Origin: Takifugu bimaculatus
Lineage: Eukaryota > Chordata > Actinopteri > Tetraodontiformes > Tetraodontidae
Assembly (NCBI GenBank): GCA_004026145.2
Contig: SWLE01000367.1
Location: 54,009-118,008, forward strand
Reading direction: 5' to 3'
DNA length: 64,000 bases
A program made the position numbers and the translations under genes. Numbering within the stretch: the first letter of the stretch is position 1; the number at the start of each line of letters is the position of its first letter. Shown here in pieces: positions 40,729 to 48,773 of this stretch. The notes beneath the pieces were generated by a model, which was not told where the DNA came from, made no database searches, and worked only from the letters and a program-made list of their open reading frames with translations.

Positions 40729-42108
40729 TGGATGTGCTTGCATGCAGGTTATCGGGCTGTCTCATCACAGCAGAAGGATGTTCTTCTCTGGCCTCAGCGT
40801 TGAGGTCCAACCCAACCCATCTAAAAGAACTGGACCTGAGCTTCAACCATCCTGGAGATGTTGGAACGAAGCAGCTCTCTGCTGTTCTGGAGGATCCAGA
40901 GTTGAGCCTGGAGGTTCTCAGGTAGATGCAAACACCCTCCCTAAAATGAAGACCTGATACTATTTATTGATGAGCATGGAGACCTTCCAGACGTTCGGTG
41001 GTTCAAGCAGCACATTGTGAGATCTGAACCACCTCTGAGCAGAGAGATGTGATGCTTTCTGGACCTTCAGGGTACGAGAACCCACATAAGGGAGAATAAA
41101 AGGGTCACGTCAGAGATACAAAAAGATCAGGTGATGCCAGCACAACCATCTGGGCTGCAGCCACTGCCTGTGAGGGAATCCTTAGAGAGAAATAGGCAAA
41201 GTTCTCCTCCATGACGTTGGCATATGGAGAGATGTCACAAATCCAGCTCTGAGGTTCACAAACCGAATCAAGAGCAAACCGGTTCAGGCAGACCCAAAGT
41301 CAGGGACGAACAGTGTAGAGCTCAAGGTTGAGGTGGCATCTGTTGAACCTCTGTCCTGCCTTGGATTTCATTTCCTCTGTGTCTTCTCCCAATCCAGACT
41401 GGACCATTGTGGGAAAGAGAGACTTAAGAGTGGTCTGAAGAAGTGTAAGTGATCAACTTGATGCGTCAGCACGTCACGCTCTGAAAAAAGCAGCAGTTAG
41501 TGGACTCAGTTGTGTTTCATGAGCTGGTTCCTGGTTCCTCCTCTCTCCCTTTAGATCACTGTCAGCTCAGCGTGGACACCAACACCGTCCACAGGTTAAT
41601 CCAAGTGTCCAACAACAGGGTGATGAGGATAGTGGCCAAGGACCAACCATATCCAGACCATCCAGAGAGGTTTCAGGACTGTCCCCAGCTGCTGTGTAGC
41701 AACAGCCTAACTGGTCACTGTTACTGGGAGGTGGAGTGGACAGGATGGGTTGACATTTCTGTGGCATACAAAAAGATCCGGAGACATGGAAGCAGTTTCC
41801 AATGCTGGTTTGGGGAGAATCAGCAGTCTTGGAGCCTTCTGTGTTCTGACAGAGGTTACTCTGTCCTCCACGATAACAAAAGGGTAGCCCTCCCCCCCTT
41901 CTCATCCACTGATCCTCGGAGAGTCGCCGTCTATGTGAACTACCCCGCTGGCACTGTGACCTTCTACAGAATCACCACCAACACCCTGGTCCACCTCCAT
42001 ACCTTCAAAACCACATTCACTGAACCGCTGTTCCCCGGCTTTGGCTTTAGTTTATGGTCTGGGTCCTCGGTGCATTTGTGTTCGACCGCAGGAGAAGCTT
42101 CCGTCTGA
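20232..42108 (+). CDS. NLR gene of unit C: PYD-FISNA-NACHT-LRR(x6 exons)-B30.2, the only fully open copy
   Basis: Exons: 20232-20505, 26507-28370, 29032-29205, 29590-29763, 37860-38033, 38332-38505, 40159-40332, 40748-40921, 41398-41444 and 41555-42108. All joins keep the frame, giving 1261 codons including the stop, or 1029 if only one LRR pair is used. Predicted role: cytosolic innate sensor of the fish NLR-C class, with an inflammasome-type PYD, ATP-binding NACHT and a B30.2 recognition end. Two displaced NACHT 3' pieces (29817 and 38557) lack acceptors and would have to stay in introns. The gene is stretched by an L2-like LINE, an endogenous retrovirus and repeats. Usage of each LRR pair is inferred from splice sites only, and RNA evidence is lacking. 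Confidence 0.7.
20506..21754 (+). other. intron 1, first part, unit C
   Basis: Homologous to the unit B intron, with about 370 bp at 20800-21180 not found in B (a unique insertion of unclear nature). No gene is seen. It ends at the target site GTAATAAA of the LINE. Confidence 0.55.
22106..22776. mobile_element. solo LTR inside the L2-like element (671 bp)
   Basis: Begins TGTTGGATCGC and ends CACTTCA, flanked by a perfect 4-bp duplication GGAG (22102-22105 and 22777-22780). Removing it restores the LINE sequence (GGTAAGGAGTTCC). It has a three-fold TATTTAGCAAACAGATG repeat and a TATATAGA box-like site near 22361. There are no internal genes, consistent with recombination between two LTRs. Confidence 0.82.
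22907..23611 (-). pseudogene. L2-like LINE reverse transcriptase, C-terminal part
   Basis: An open stretch of 234 codons containing the RT palm motif YADDTQLYLS, the thumb region and HNSAARIIT, typical of L2/CR1-group RTs. It is one segment of the broken LINE open reading frame and is 5'-incomplete. Confidence 0.8.
24029..25120 (-). pseudogene. L2-like LINE endonuclease end and EN-RT linker
   Basis: 363 codons starting in the apurinic-type endonuclease (ILGDFNIHMD, then HVSDHFLI with its catalytic His) and running through the linker into the start of RT. A frameshift at a C/G run near 25160 separates it from the upstream endonuclease part. Confidence 0.75.
25485..25893 (+). repeat. 23-bp VNTR with AATAAA, unit C
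   Basis: About 18 units of GGTGTAATAAAGGCATGGATAGA, the remainder of the array that the LINE split; one more unit start lies at 21741. Variants GTGGTATAAA lose the AATAAA. Confidence 0.94.
25894..26506 (+). other. intron 1, last part, unit C
   Basis: About 610 bp nearly identical to 9986-10590. Ends in the TTTTGCTTTAAG acceptor. No gene is seen. Confidence 0.65.
26507..28370 (+). CDS. FISNA-NACHT exon, unit C (intact)
   Basis: 1864 nt, open throughout, in phase with the PYD exon and with the LRR exons. FISNA SNLRSKFMCVQEGCDEK runs to QLYVTTGGDIHINAQHE. Walker A GNAGIGKT is at residues 193-200 and Walker B LLFILDGLDE at 281-290, and LWITTRPAAANQI fits sensor 1. The winged-helix and helical region with VQEFLAAL follows. 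The exon ends CT|GTAAGT at 28371. This is the reference copy for the window. RGRRLSLAELTHNCIQE differs from unit B (KKKDRSLAELTHECFQE), the main divergence within NACHT. Confidence 0.92.
28371..28845 (+). repeat. 10/11-bp intronic minisatellite, unit C module 1
   Basis: Same array starting at the donor, about 475 bp. This copy is rich in TGCGGG and TTCCGCAGG variants. Confidence 0.95.
29032..29205 (+). CDS. LRR exon 1, unit C module 1
   Basis: 174 nt, phase 2-2, with LSHCNLRERSCEAL and LDLSNNELRDSGLNKL. Acceptor CTTTTTTCAG, donor CAG|GTTAGT. Confidence 0.87.
29440..29575 (+). repeat. (TG)n tract, unit C module 1
   Basis: TG repeats with CG, TGGTGGA and CATGTGAATGG interruptions, ending about 20 nt before the acceptor at 29589. 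Confidence 0.93.
29590..29763 (+). CDS. LRR exon 2, unit C module 1
   Basis: 174 nt, phase 2-2, LSGCLITAEGCSSL to LEVLR. After its donor the intron breaks into the second NACHT 3' copy at about 29815. Confidence 0.87.
30369..30873 (-). repeat. 3' LTR of endogenous retrovirus
   Basis: Read on the minus strand it begins TGTAGTATCTGACCC and ends GATTTACAACA. It has a TATA-like CTGTATAAGAAGG near 30570 and an AATAAA near 30452, in the right order for promoter then poly(A) signal. Confidence 0.9.
30874..30888 (-). promoter_or_regulatory. polypurine tract
   Basis: On the minus strand GAAGGGGGGAAATA lies directly before the 3' LTR start, the expected plus-strand primer position. Confidence 0.8.
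30889..31783 (-). other. retroviral region between env tail and 3' LTR
   Basis: About 900 bp without a convincing reading frame. It has A-rich and T-rich stretches, and nothing recognisable beyond retroviral 3' non-coding DNA. Confidence 0.5.
31784..32330 (-). pseudogene. retroviral env remnant (transmembrane subunit, C-terminal part)
   Basis: The 149-codon open stretch ends at about 31784 and the homologous frame extends upstream to about 32330. It shows a coiled-coil-like heptad region, a MALDYILAREGG motif followed by a cysteine pair region, a long hydrophobic membrane anchor, and a short cytoplasmic tail with acidic residues. This order is typical of the transmembrane Env subunit of gamma-type and related retroviruses. 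The surface subunit, cleavage site and fusion peptide are absent. It joins gag through the internal deletion, in a different frame. Confidence 0.75.
32292..34163 (-). CDS. retroviral gag-like open reading frame
   Basis: 623 codons from an ATG at 34163. The N-terminal third is basic and lysine-rich. A low-complexity acidic serine stretch (DDSSGSDTDEDSDG) follows, then a basic coiled segment. A capsid-like domain follows at about residues 340-560 with the LQTWRNVTGNDP and QAKIQKGLPLPVR regions typical of gamma/epsilon-like Gag. There is no CCHC zinc knuckle. The last residues come from env DNA read out of frame across the deletion. An unbroken 1.9-kb frame is notable for an otherwise defective insertion. 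Confidence 0.78.
   Translation of the reverse strand: MSKVESKAVKRMTPIEVVQKNNPLIKGLPEASKKWNKRWPDIEQPWPVEGTLNPDVIQTICTLVTAYKANEKKGKRGKSRAEKRQTELAMLQLFEQEGQKLRLAAKKKNRIAKEIIERTAKQTAALVEKINTPFSHTAPVTTPAPYETETEYTDIYPQLPVLSQKGKYNIKDDHNQTVEKGKAKTVIHIYPTTPKSKSRKTRDDVYNTLLLEDDDESGTDEAIGGYDPAVKRVLAKAEKRGNESKKKVKSGQDLTDDSSGSDTDEDSDGNCSSSEERQRSLRNLERGIEQCRLDISLTGTPEAQKMLERKLEDMEKRRKSLKKGRLSRLITSDDALRSKKDSSANKMLPVVVRGQSLEYKPWQNSDMSDILEKLPILQEGAHPWISKLEELLIGTQPAVGDIKRLLANLIGVSSMEDLLQKAGMPRFMATAVNDAELFSAHRGQFWGALKDAFPTNIHPDNILIEPLGEQENPRAYVSRALQTWRNVTGNDPDANQMEQSIIQAKIQKGLPLPVRSKIAEVVGLGNMIKSVYIDHIAHQVELYRRKEQELKNQDHKTLRKLTQLQLVDNKRKEKKQAVVMENQPDQTSQMQSNRTLCQSYQFPLVTSVPQVPQQYYLHSAGFC
34164..36410 (-). other. 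long retroviral leader between 5' LTR and gag
   Basis: About 2.25 kb without a convincing gene. The gag-proximal part (34164-34900) is AT-rich. The LTR-proximal part holds (TG)n at 35375, (GA)n at 35633 and GC-rich segments. Such a long leader is unusual; it may hold a packaging signal or a decayed accessory gene. Confidence 0.5.
36411..36435 (-). promoter_or_regulatory. primer-binding-like site
   Basis: Directly beside the 5' LTR the minus strand reads TGGCGTCACAAACAGGAT after four A/T bases. It begins with TGG as complements of tRNA 3' CCA ends do. I cannot name the tRNA. Confidence 0.6.
36436..36939 (-). repeat. 5' LTR of endogenous retrovirus
   Basis: 504 bp, matching the 3' LTR except for a few differences, all in its first about 170 bp as read on the + strand. 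Confidence 0.9.
37259..37673 (+). repeat. 10/11-bp intronic minisatellite, unit C module 2
   Basis: Same array, about 415 bp, the shortest complete one. Dominated by 11-bp TGTTCTGCAGG units with TTCTTCAGG, TTCTACAGG and TTCAGCAGG variants. Confidence 0.95.
37860..38033 (+). CDS. LRR exon 1, unit C module 2
   Basis: 174 nt, phase 2-2, LSHCNLRERSCEAL and LDLRDNDLRDSGLNKL. Intact splice sites. Confidence 0.86.
38272..38313 (+). repeat. (TG)n tract, unit C module 2 (shortest)
   Basis: Only about 40 bp of TG with one TTTG, ending about 20 nt before the acceptor at 38331. Confidence 0.93.
38332..38505 (+). CDS. LRR exon 2, unit C module 2
   Basis: 174 nt, phase 2-2, LSGCLITAEGCSSL to LEVLR. Its intron breaks into the third NACHT 3' copy at about 38555. 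Confidence 0.86.
38557..39426 (+). pseudogene. displaced NACHT 3' piece, unit C module 3 (open frame)
   Basis: 289 open codons from an internal ATG at 38561 to the CT|GTAAGT donor. There is no stop, unlike the copies at 143 and 29817. It lacks an acceptor because it begins mid-exon at the chimeric junction. If transcribed from a cryptic start it could encode the helical region plus LRR and B30.2 without an ATPase core. An F-to-C change alters VQEFLAAL to VQECLAAL. Confidence 0.75.
39427..39972 (+). repeat. 10/11-bp intronic minisatellite, unit C module 3
   Basis: About 545 bp; the first units read TGTTCTGAAGGTGTCTGAAGG, and the end has TCTGCGGG variants. Confidence 0.95.
40159..40332 (+). 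CDS. LRR exon 1, unit C module 3
   Basis: 174 nt, phase 2-2, LSHCNLRERSCEAL and LDLSDNELRDSGLNKL. Confidence 0.87.
40567..40730 (+). repeat. (TG)n/(CGTG)n tract, unit C module 3 (longest)
   Basis: About 160 bp of TG with TTTGTGGTGGT and a run of GTGC units, ending about 20 nt before the acceptor at 40747. Confidence 0.94.
40748..40921 (+). CDS. LRR exon 2, unit C module 3
   Basis: 174 nt, phase 2-2. Its intron continues normally to the linker exon, so this is the LRR pair that joins the B30.2 end. Confidence 0.87.
40922..41397 (+). other. intron between LRR exon 2 and linker, unit C
   Basis: 476 bp matching 2478-2953. No gene is seen. Confidence 0.7.
41398..41444 (+). CDS. 47-nt linker exon, unit C
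   Basis: LDHCGKERLKSGLKK, in phase with LRR and B30.2. Confidence 0.83.
41555..42108 (+). CDS. PRY-SPRY (B30.2) terminal exon, unit C
   Basis: Intact, 184 codons including the stop. PRY starts CQLSVDTNTVHRLIQVS, and SPRY carries HCYWEVEWTGWVDISVAY, CWFGENQQSWSLLCSDRG, VYVNYPAGTVTFYRI and FPGFGFSLWSGSSVHLC. Differences from A and B cluster at surface-loop-like positions while framework residues are constant. Confidence 0.9.
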
Positions 42109-43157
42109 AGAAACACGAGGGTTGAGCTCACGGCCTGAATATGAGTTCTAGACCTGCTGGATGTTCATCATGAAGGTCCCGTCTGTCCAACCAACCTCAT
42201 CTTTCCTATTGCTGATTCCACAGGTTGTCAGGAGAGAGCAACGTGATCCTAGGAAAACTGGCTGTTTTTCTACACCTCTTTGTCCTTTATTTTTAATTTT
42301 CCTGGTGAGATTAAACCTCTTTTTCCAAAGCGACTCAGCCAAGTTGGCCTCATCCTTCATGATCACCACGAGAACTCACAGATGTAAACAGTAACATAGA
42401 TCCCAAGAGGAGACAGAGAGCTTAGAACGGAGAAGAGACAAAATTAACATCCAACATAAGAAAAGCAATGTCAATTCTCACTCATTTTTAAGGGTCTTGA
42501 ATTGTCCAAGCGTGAACTATGGGGTGTTTAGAATGTTATTCCACAGCCAGCTAAATAATCATAGAGCTCTGGAAAGGCTACCATCTAGTGGAGCAAATGT
42601 TGTAGGCACCATATAACACAACTGTGATCATCAGTATAAATCTGTATTCTAAAAAACAAGTATCTTCAGAGTCGCCCTGGACTTAAAAATAATCTCATGG
42701 TGAATCACAATACAAGAGGAAACAGCATCTGCATGTTGTCAAGAGGACATTTCTGATATTCCAATATTTATGTTTTTAACTGTCGTGCTGATCACGGCCA
42801 TGCTGGGGGGGGGGGGGGTTGAAGGTCTAGAACAGCACCGGACTCGTGACTAAAGACGTCACAAAAGCAGTCCGGGATGTTTGACCACAATTCCAATGAA
42901 GCAGGAATCAGAAATAAACTGGATCACAGTGGGATTGTGGAGCACATCTGAGATGTTCAGCCATCGTAGCTCTGGTGCAGTAAAGATGAAGTATTCTACA
43001 TATACGGCTGAATATATAGTTAGAACTAAATGCATCAGTGAGGCCTTCCTTCCTCTCACAGCATCATTAACAGCTTCACAGGCTGAAACAGGCCATTGAT
43101 ATTTAGACTATTGATCAACGGCTGCTCCTATTAGGAGAATCAATAGAAAAATCAGGT
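42109..43157 (+). other. 3' flank of unit C
   Basis: Homologous to 3665-4820 of unit A, with the empty Rex1 site at about 42637. Candidate ATTAAA near 42310 and a G run at 42806. No gene is supported. Confidence 0.55.
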
Positions 43158-43812
43158 CGTCAACTCTATGCCGCTCCGCCCCCACGGCGAGGGCGTCCGC
43201 GGTCTGCAGCCTCCGCCCGTCTCAACGCTGCGCCGCTCCGCCCCACGGTGATGGCGTCCACGGTCTGCAGCCTCCACCCTTCTCAACGCTGTGCCGCTCC
43301 GCCCCCACGGTGAGGGCGTCCGCGGTCGGCAGCCTCACCCGTCTCAACGCTGTGCCGCTCCGCCCCACGGGATGGCGTCCGCGGTCTGCAGCCTCCACCC
43401 GTCTCAATGCTGTGCCGCTCCGCCCCCACGGTGAGGGCGTCCGCGGTCTGCTGCCTCCACCCGTCTCAACGCTGTGCCGCTCCGCCCCCACGGTGAGGGC
43501 TCCCGGTCTGCGGCCTCCACCCGTCTCAACGCTGTGCCGCTCCGCCCCCACGGTGAGGGCGTCCGCGGTCTGCGGCCTCCACCCGTCTCAACGCTGTGCC
43601 GCTCCGCCCCCACGGTGAGGGCGTCCGCGGTCTGCGGCCTCCACCCGTCTCAACGCTGTGCCGCTGTGCCCCCACGGTGAGGGCGTCCACGGTCTGCGGC
43701 CTCCACCCGTCTCAACGCTGTGCCGCTCCGCCCCCAGGGTGAGGGAGTCCGCGGTCTGCGGCCTCCACCCGTCTCAACGCTGTGCCGCTCTGCCCCCATG
43801 GTGAGGGCACGC
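43158..43812. repeat. 62-bp GC-rich satellite, unit C
   Basis: About ten to eleven units with GCTCCGCCCC(C) and CACGGTGAGGG. One unit has CGCTGTGCCCCC, losing the GC box. Confidence 0.93.
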
Positions 43813-44357
43813 CGTCCCGTCTAGAGCGGAGCGTGAACATCTGTGATGGCTTTGAAGAGTTTCTGTGTGAGACACCTGGTGATGTGACCAGTGTCACCAC
43901 TGTGTCCTCCACAGCCTTGATCGGGCTGAAGAACAGGTGACCCGACAGCATGGATCCGCTACACCTGCCTCAGGTAACCGTCTTGGTGTCGTCGCTCTAG
44001 AACGGAACCGTTTCATTCAGGGTGGCGCCGACGGCGAAATGAAGCTGTTCAAACTGTCGACGGCAGAGCGGAGTGTGTTTGGGTCATGGTGGTGGAATTT
44101 TACTGCTGCTGGACCCTCGAGTGATCGATATCCTAGTGTGTGTTTGAGTGTGTGAGTGAGTGTGTGAGTGTGTGAGTGAGTGTGAGTGAGTGTATGAGTG
44201 GTGTGTGTGTGTGTGAGTGTGTGTGTGAGTGTGTGTTGTCTGTGTGTGTGTGTGAGTGTGTGAGTGTGTGTGTGAGTGTGTGTGTGTGAGTGTGTGAGTG
44301 AGCGTGTGTGAGTGTGTGTGTGAGTGTGTGTTGTCTGTGTGTGTGGTGTGAGTGTGT

Positions 44358-44388
<31 letters not shown>

Positions 44389-45247
44389 AGTGAGTGTGTG
44401 TGTGTGTGTGAGTGGTGTGTGTGTGTGTGTGTGTGAGTGAGTGTGTGTGTGTGTGTGTGTGTGTGCTGTACATTCTAATATCAGTATCAGATTGATGTTT
44501 TTGTTTGTTCCTGTTTGTCATCAACAATGCCGGCCTTGTCTCCAGATTCCTCAGAACTACTTGAGTCGCCCTGATCACAACTGTTTCATGCAGCTTTTTT
44601 TCTTTTCTTTGATTCTAGACAACGTGCTCGTGTTCTTTGATGATCTGTGCTACTGTATCATAACCTGCTACTAATCACGACCCTGGACAGATGCAGCTCG
44701 ATGGCACATGCGCTGCCTTTGTTCCTAAAGTCTTTGATGTCTTCTGTCATATGTTTCTTTAGGCTGATTCTGAAACTTTGGCTTTTGTCCCCTTTCGTTG
44801 GTCCACGTTACTAATATGGGTATTATGGGCTGTCCCAGTCCCGGTCGTTGGCCTGTCAAATGTCACTTTTGAGCAGTTCCATCAGCCAACTAAACCAATT
44901 CAAGTTAGTTGCCCTTTCAAAAATAAAGAGTTCAGAGTTAAGGGGTCTCACATTTGGGAGGTGCGTTTGGGCCCCATGTGACTAAAGCAGCTTTGAGAGA
45001 GAAGGTTGATGTAGGTTCATCCAGAAAATGATCAAAACAGCTTTCTGTGATCTGCTCCCCCACAACTATCGTTGGTCCTCTCTCTGTCTGATTTCCTGTC
45101 CCGTTACTGACAACCAACTTTGGACCATCGTTAATGACTCATTCAACCTTTAAACCATCTCCTGTGCAATGGTGTTTGGTGACGGAGACTCTAAAGAGAA
45201 GGTGCAAAGTTCACTCCTGAAATGTTCCTTCACTCACTTGATTGCAG
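43813..45247. other. shared flank, TG/GAGT array and unit-D upstream region
   Basis: The usual satellite flank runs to about 44130, then GTGT/GAGT repeats at 44136-44465. About 250 bp of unique DNA and the segment shared with 19130-19590 follow, including the hydrophobic reading frame from TTG 44778. No gene is called. Confidence 0.5.
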
Positions 45248-45316
45248 GTCTACTGCCAGCAGGACACTACAATGGCCCAAGAGACCCTGCTGAATGTTCT
45301 GGAGGATTTAACTGAG
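45248..45316 (+). pseudogene. truncated PYD exon, unit D
   Basis: Acceptor ATTGCAG and ATG 45272 are kept. Sequence follows unit B through LEDLTE, then changes to LINE DNA at CCCTGAAC. Only the first PYD helix remains. Confidence 0.85.
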
Positions 45317-47745
45317 CCCTGAACACCTCACCAGGGAGGCGTCCAGGGGGCATCCTAACTAGATGCCCAAGCCACCTCATCTGGCTCCTCTCAACGTGGA
45401 GGAGCAGCGGCTCTACTCCGAGCTCCTCCCGGATGGCAGAGCTTCTCACCCTCTCTAGGGGAGAGCCCAGCCACCCTACGGAGGAAGCTCATTTGGGCCG
45501 CTTGGACCCGTGATCTTGTTCTTTCGGTCATTACCCAAAGCTCATGACCATAGGTGAGGGTAGGAACGAAGATCGACCGGTAAATCGAGAGCTTCGCCTT
45601 TTGGCTCAGCTCCACTACGGACCGGTGCAGAGTCCGCATCTACGAGGTCTAATTAACGGTGAAGGCAGCTCAGAGCCCAATCAGGAAATCATTGGCTACA
45701 TCAAGAGGAAGATTGGAGAGAATCTGTCCTCAGAGAGAATCATCAACCTGTTCCACTGTCTGAACGAGCTGAACGATAGTTCACTGGTCCAGGAGGTTCA
45801 ACAGAACCTCAGATCCGGAAGATTGACAACAGAAAGTCTCTCCTCTGCTCAGTGGTCAGCTCTTGGCTTCATATTACTGTCCTCAGGACAAGACCTGGAG
45901 ATGTTTGACCTGAAGAAATACTCTGCTTCAGAGTGGGTTCTTCTGAGGCTGCTGCCAGTGGTCACAGCCTGCAGAAAAGCCATGTAAGTGTTCAACAGGT
46001 GTTCTGCAGTAAATCGAGAGCTTCGCCTTTCGGCTCATCTCTCTCTTCACCACTACGGACCGGTGCAGAGTCCGCATTACTGCTGACGCCGCACCGATCC
46101 GCCTGTTGATCTCTGCTCCATTCTTCCCTCACTTGTGAACACGACCCTGAGGTACTTGAACTCCTCCACTTGGGGCAGGATCTCCTCCTTGACCCGGAGG
46201 AGGCACTCCACCTTTTTCCGGTTCAGAACCATGGCCTCAGATTTGGAGGTGCTGATTCTCATCCCAACCGCTTCACTCTCGGCGGCGAACTGATCCAGAG
46301 ATCGTTGGAGGTCACGGGCCAATGACGCCAACAGGACCACATCATCTGCAAAGAGCAGAGACCCGATCCTGAGGTCACCAAACCGGATCCCCTCAACACC
46401 ATGACTGCACCTAGAAATTCTGTCCATAAAAGTTATGAACAGAATCGGTGACAAAGGGCAGCCCTGGCGGAGACCAACCCTCACCGGAAACGAGTTTGTC
46501 ACTGCCAGCAATGCGGACCAAACTATGTCACCGATCATACAGGGAGCGGACGGCCCGTATCAGGGGGCCCGACACCCCATACTCTCGGAGAACCCCCCAC
46601 AGGACCCCCCAAGGTACACGGTCGAATGCTTTCTCCAAGTCCACAAAACACATGTGGACTGGTTGGGCAAACTCCCATGCACCCTCAAGGACCCTGCTGA
46701 GGGTATAGAGCTGGTCCACTGTTCCACGCCTAGGACGAAAACCACATTGCTCCTCCTGAGTCCGAGGTTCAACTATCCGGTGGACCCTCCTCTCCAGTAC
46801 CCCTGAATAGACCTTACCAGGGAGGCTGAGGAGTGTGATCCCCCTATAGTTGGAACACACCCTCCAGTCCCCTTCTTAAAAAGAGGGACTACCACCCCTG
46901 TCTGCCAATCCAGCAGCACCGCCCCCGATGTCCACACGATGTTGCAGAGTCGAGTCAACCACGACAGCCCTACAACATCCAGAGCCTTAAGGAACTCGGG
47001 CGGATCTCATCCACCCCCGGGGCCTTGCCACTGAGGAGTTTTTTTGACTACCTCGGCAACTTCAGCCTCGGAGATACGAGAGCCTGTACCCAGGTCCCAG
47101 GCCCTACTTCCTCATTGGAAGGCGCGTTGGTGGGATTAAGGAGGTCCTCGAAGTATTCCTTCCACCGATCCACAACATCCCGAGTTGAGGTCAGCAGCAC
47201 ACCATCGCCACTTTACACAGCGTTGACAGTGCACTGCTTCCCCCTCCTCAGACGCCAAATGGTGATCCAGAACCTTTTCGAAGCCGTTCAGAAGTCGTTC
47301 TCTGTGGCCTCACCGAACTCCTCCCATGCCCGTAGCCGTAGCTGCACTCTGCTTAGCCTGCCGGTACCTATCTGCCTCCTCAGGAGTCCCACAGGCCAGT
47401 AAGGCCCGATACGACTCCTTCTTCAGCCTGACGGCATCCCTCACCGCTGGTGTCCACCAGCAGGTTCGGGCATTACCGCCACCACAGGCCACCACCTTGC
47501 GGCCACAGCACTGGTCAGCCGCCTCAACAATGGAGGCACGGAACATGGTCCATTCGGATTCAATGTCCTCTGCCTCCCCCGGGACATGGTCAAAACTCTC
47601 CCGGAGGTGTGAGTTGAAGCTCCTTCTGATGGGAGACTCTGCCAGGCGTTCCCAGCAGACCCTCACAATACGTTTGGGTTGGCATCTGTCCGGCATCCTT
47701 CCCCACCATCGGAGCCAACTCACCACCAGGTGGTGATCAGTTGAC
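45317..47745 (-). mobile_element. RTE/Rex3-like LINE, degraded, carrying an NLR exon fragment
   Basis: Minus-strand segments, right to left: an endonuclease-linker region (47310-47745), RT palm parts (ITLLSLPGKVY, CGFRPRRGTVDQLY, FVDLEKAFDRVPW; 46528-46860), then RQGCPLSPILFITFMDR and FADDVVLLA (46077-46538), and the C-terminal SIYRSIFVPTLTYGHELW (45391-45639). It replaces the rest of the PYD and the first half of intron 1. About 55 bp of the LINE occurs on both sides of an embedded NLR piece. The clade is judged from motif style only. Confidence 0.78.
45639..46009 (+). pseudogene. NACHT exon 3' fragment with donor inside the LINE
   Basis: From TCTACGAGGTCTAATTAACG to the AT|GTAAGT donor and about two minisatellite units (TTCAACAGGTGTTCTGCAG). 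It matches the last about 340 nt of the NACHT exon, opposite in orientation to the LINE. LINE sequence AATCGAGAGCTTCGCCTTT lies on both sides. Confidence 0.85.
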
Positions 47746-48773
47746 AAAACAATCATTAGAATTATAAAGTAGCTCAGATAAAAATAGGTAGGTATAAAGG
47801 TATAAAAGAACACGGAAGAAAAACAACACAATAAAAGCAGGGTCAAAGTCTCATAGCTGGAAAATGGTGCATTTTAAGAGGGCTTTTAAAAATGTGGAGT
47901 AAAGGGGGCTGTCTAACGTCCGATGGCAGATGGCTTCATGATTTAGGAGCAGCACTCCAGGTGGTTCTGCTGAGATTCTGGTGCCTCCGGGAGCCGATCA
48001 GCCGCCCTGAGGCTGAGAATATGGGAACGGGCAGGAGACTACAGAGGGGGGGCATGTTAATGGTGCTTTACAGTAATCCAGCTGATAGAGGTGTAATAAA
48101 GGCATGGATAGAGGTGTAATAAAGGCATGGATAGAGGTGTAATTAAGGCATGGATGGATGAGAGCTTCAAAGTGCAGCCGTGAGATGTTTTCACCGCCTG
48201 CAGCCAAGCACCATCATAACCACTAACGTCATTAAAATGTCATAAATTTAGAGTTAACTGTTACCAAGACACACAGGAAGTGGTCTGACTGAGGAGGCAT
48301 GCTTAGGGTTAGGGTTAACCCATCCTTCCAGATGAAGCTGCACCATCTTTTCTTAGAATGGAGGTTTGTCTCCTATCAAGTTCAGAACTCATGATCAACC
48401 CTTCGGACCTGCTGAGACCCGCCACCACTTTCATTGTTTTTCCTGATGTGGAATCAGTGAAACTTGATCCAGTCTGAAACTTTGAGCGTCAGATCTCAAC
48501 AGCAGCATCAACAGCAAATTGCTGCAGCGTCAGTCTGAAAGAATTCCAGTCGTACCTGCTTTAAATGCTCTTCTGAGTTCTTTACTTAAGTTTTTGGGAT
48601 TGTTTTACTCCAGTGATGCTGTTCTTGTCTTTTTGAAATGTGAGGCCCAACTGGACCTGAGAAGAAGATAAACTGTAAAACATCAGCTCAAAGCACTCTG
48701 GAATAAATATATAATATATTCATGTCTGCTGAATATATCGACTAACACATGTGCATGTATATTTTGCTTTAAG
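47746..48773 (+). other. intron 1 remainder, unit D, with three-unit VNTR
   Basis: Resumes intron 1 homologous to 8462 onward. The 23-bp VNTR has only about three units (48085-48155). The last about 600 bp match B and C. The acceptor is CTTTAAG at 48773. No gene is seen. Confidence 0.65.
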
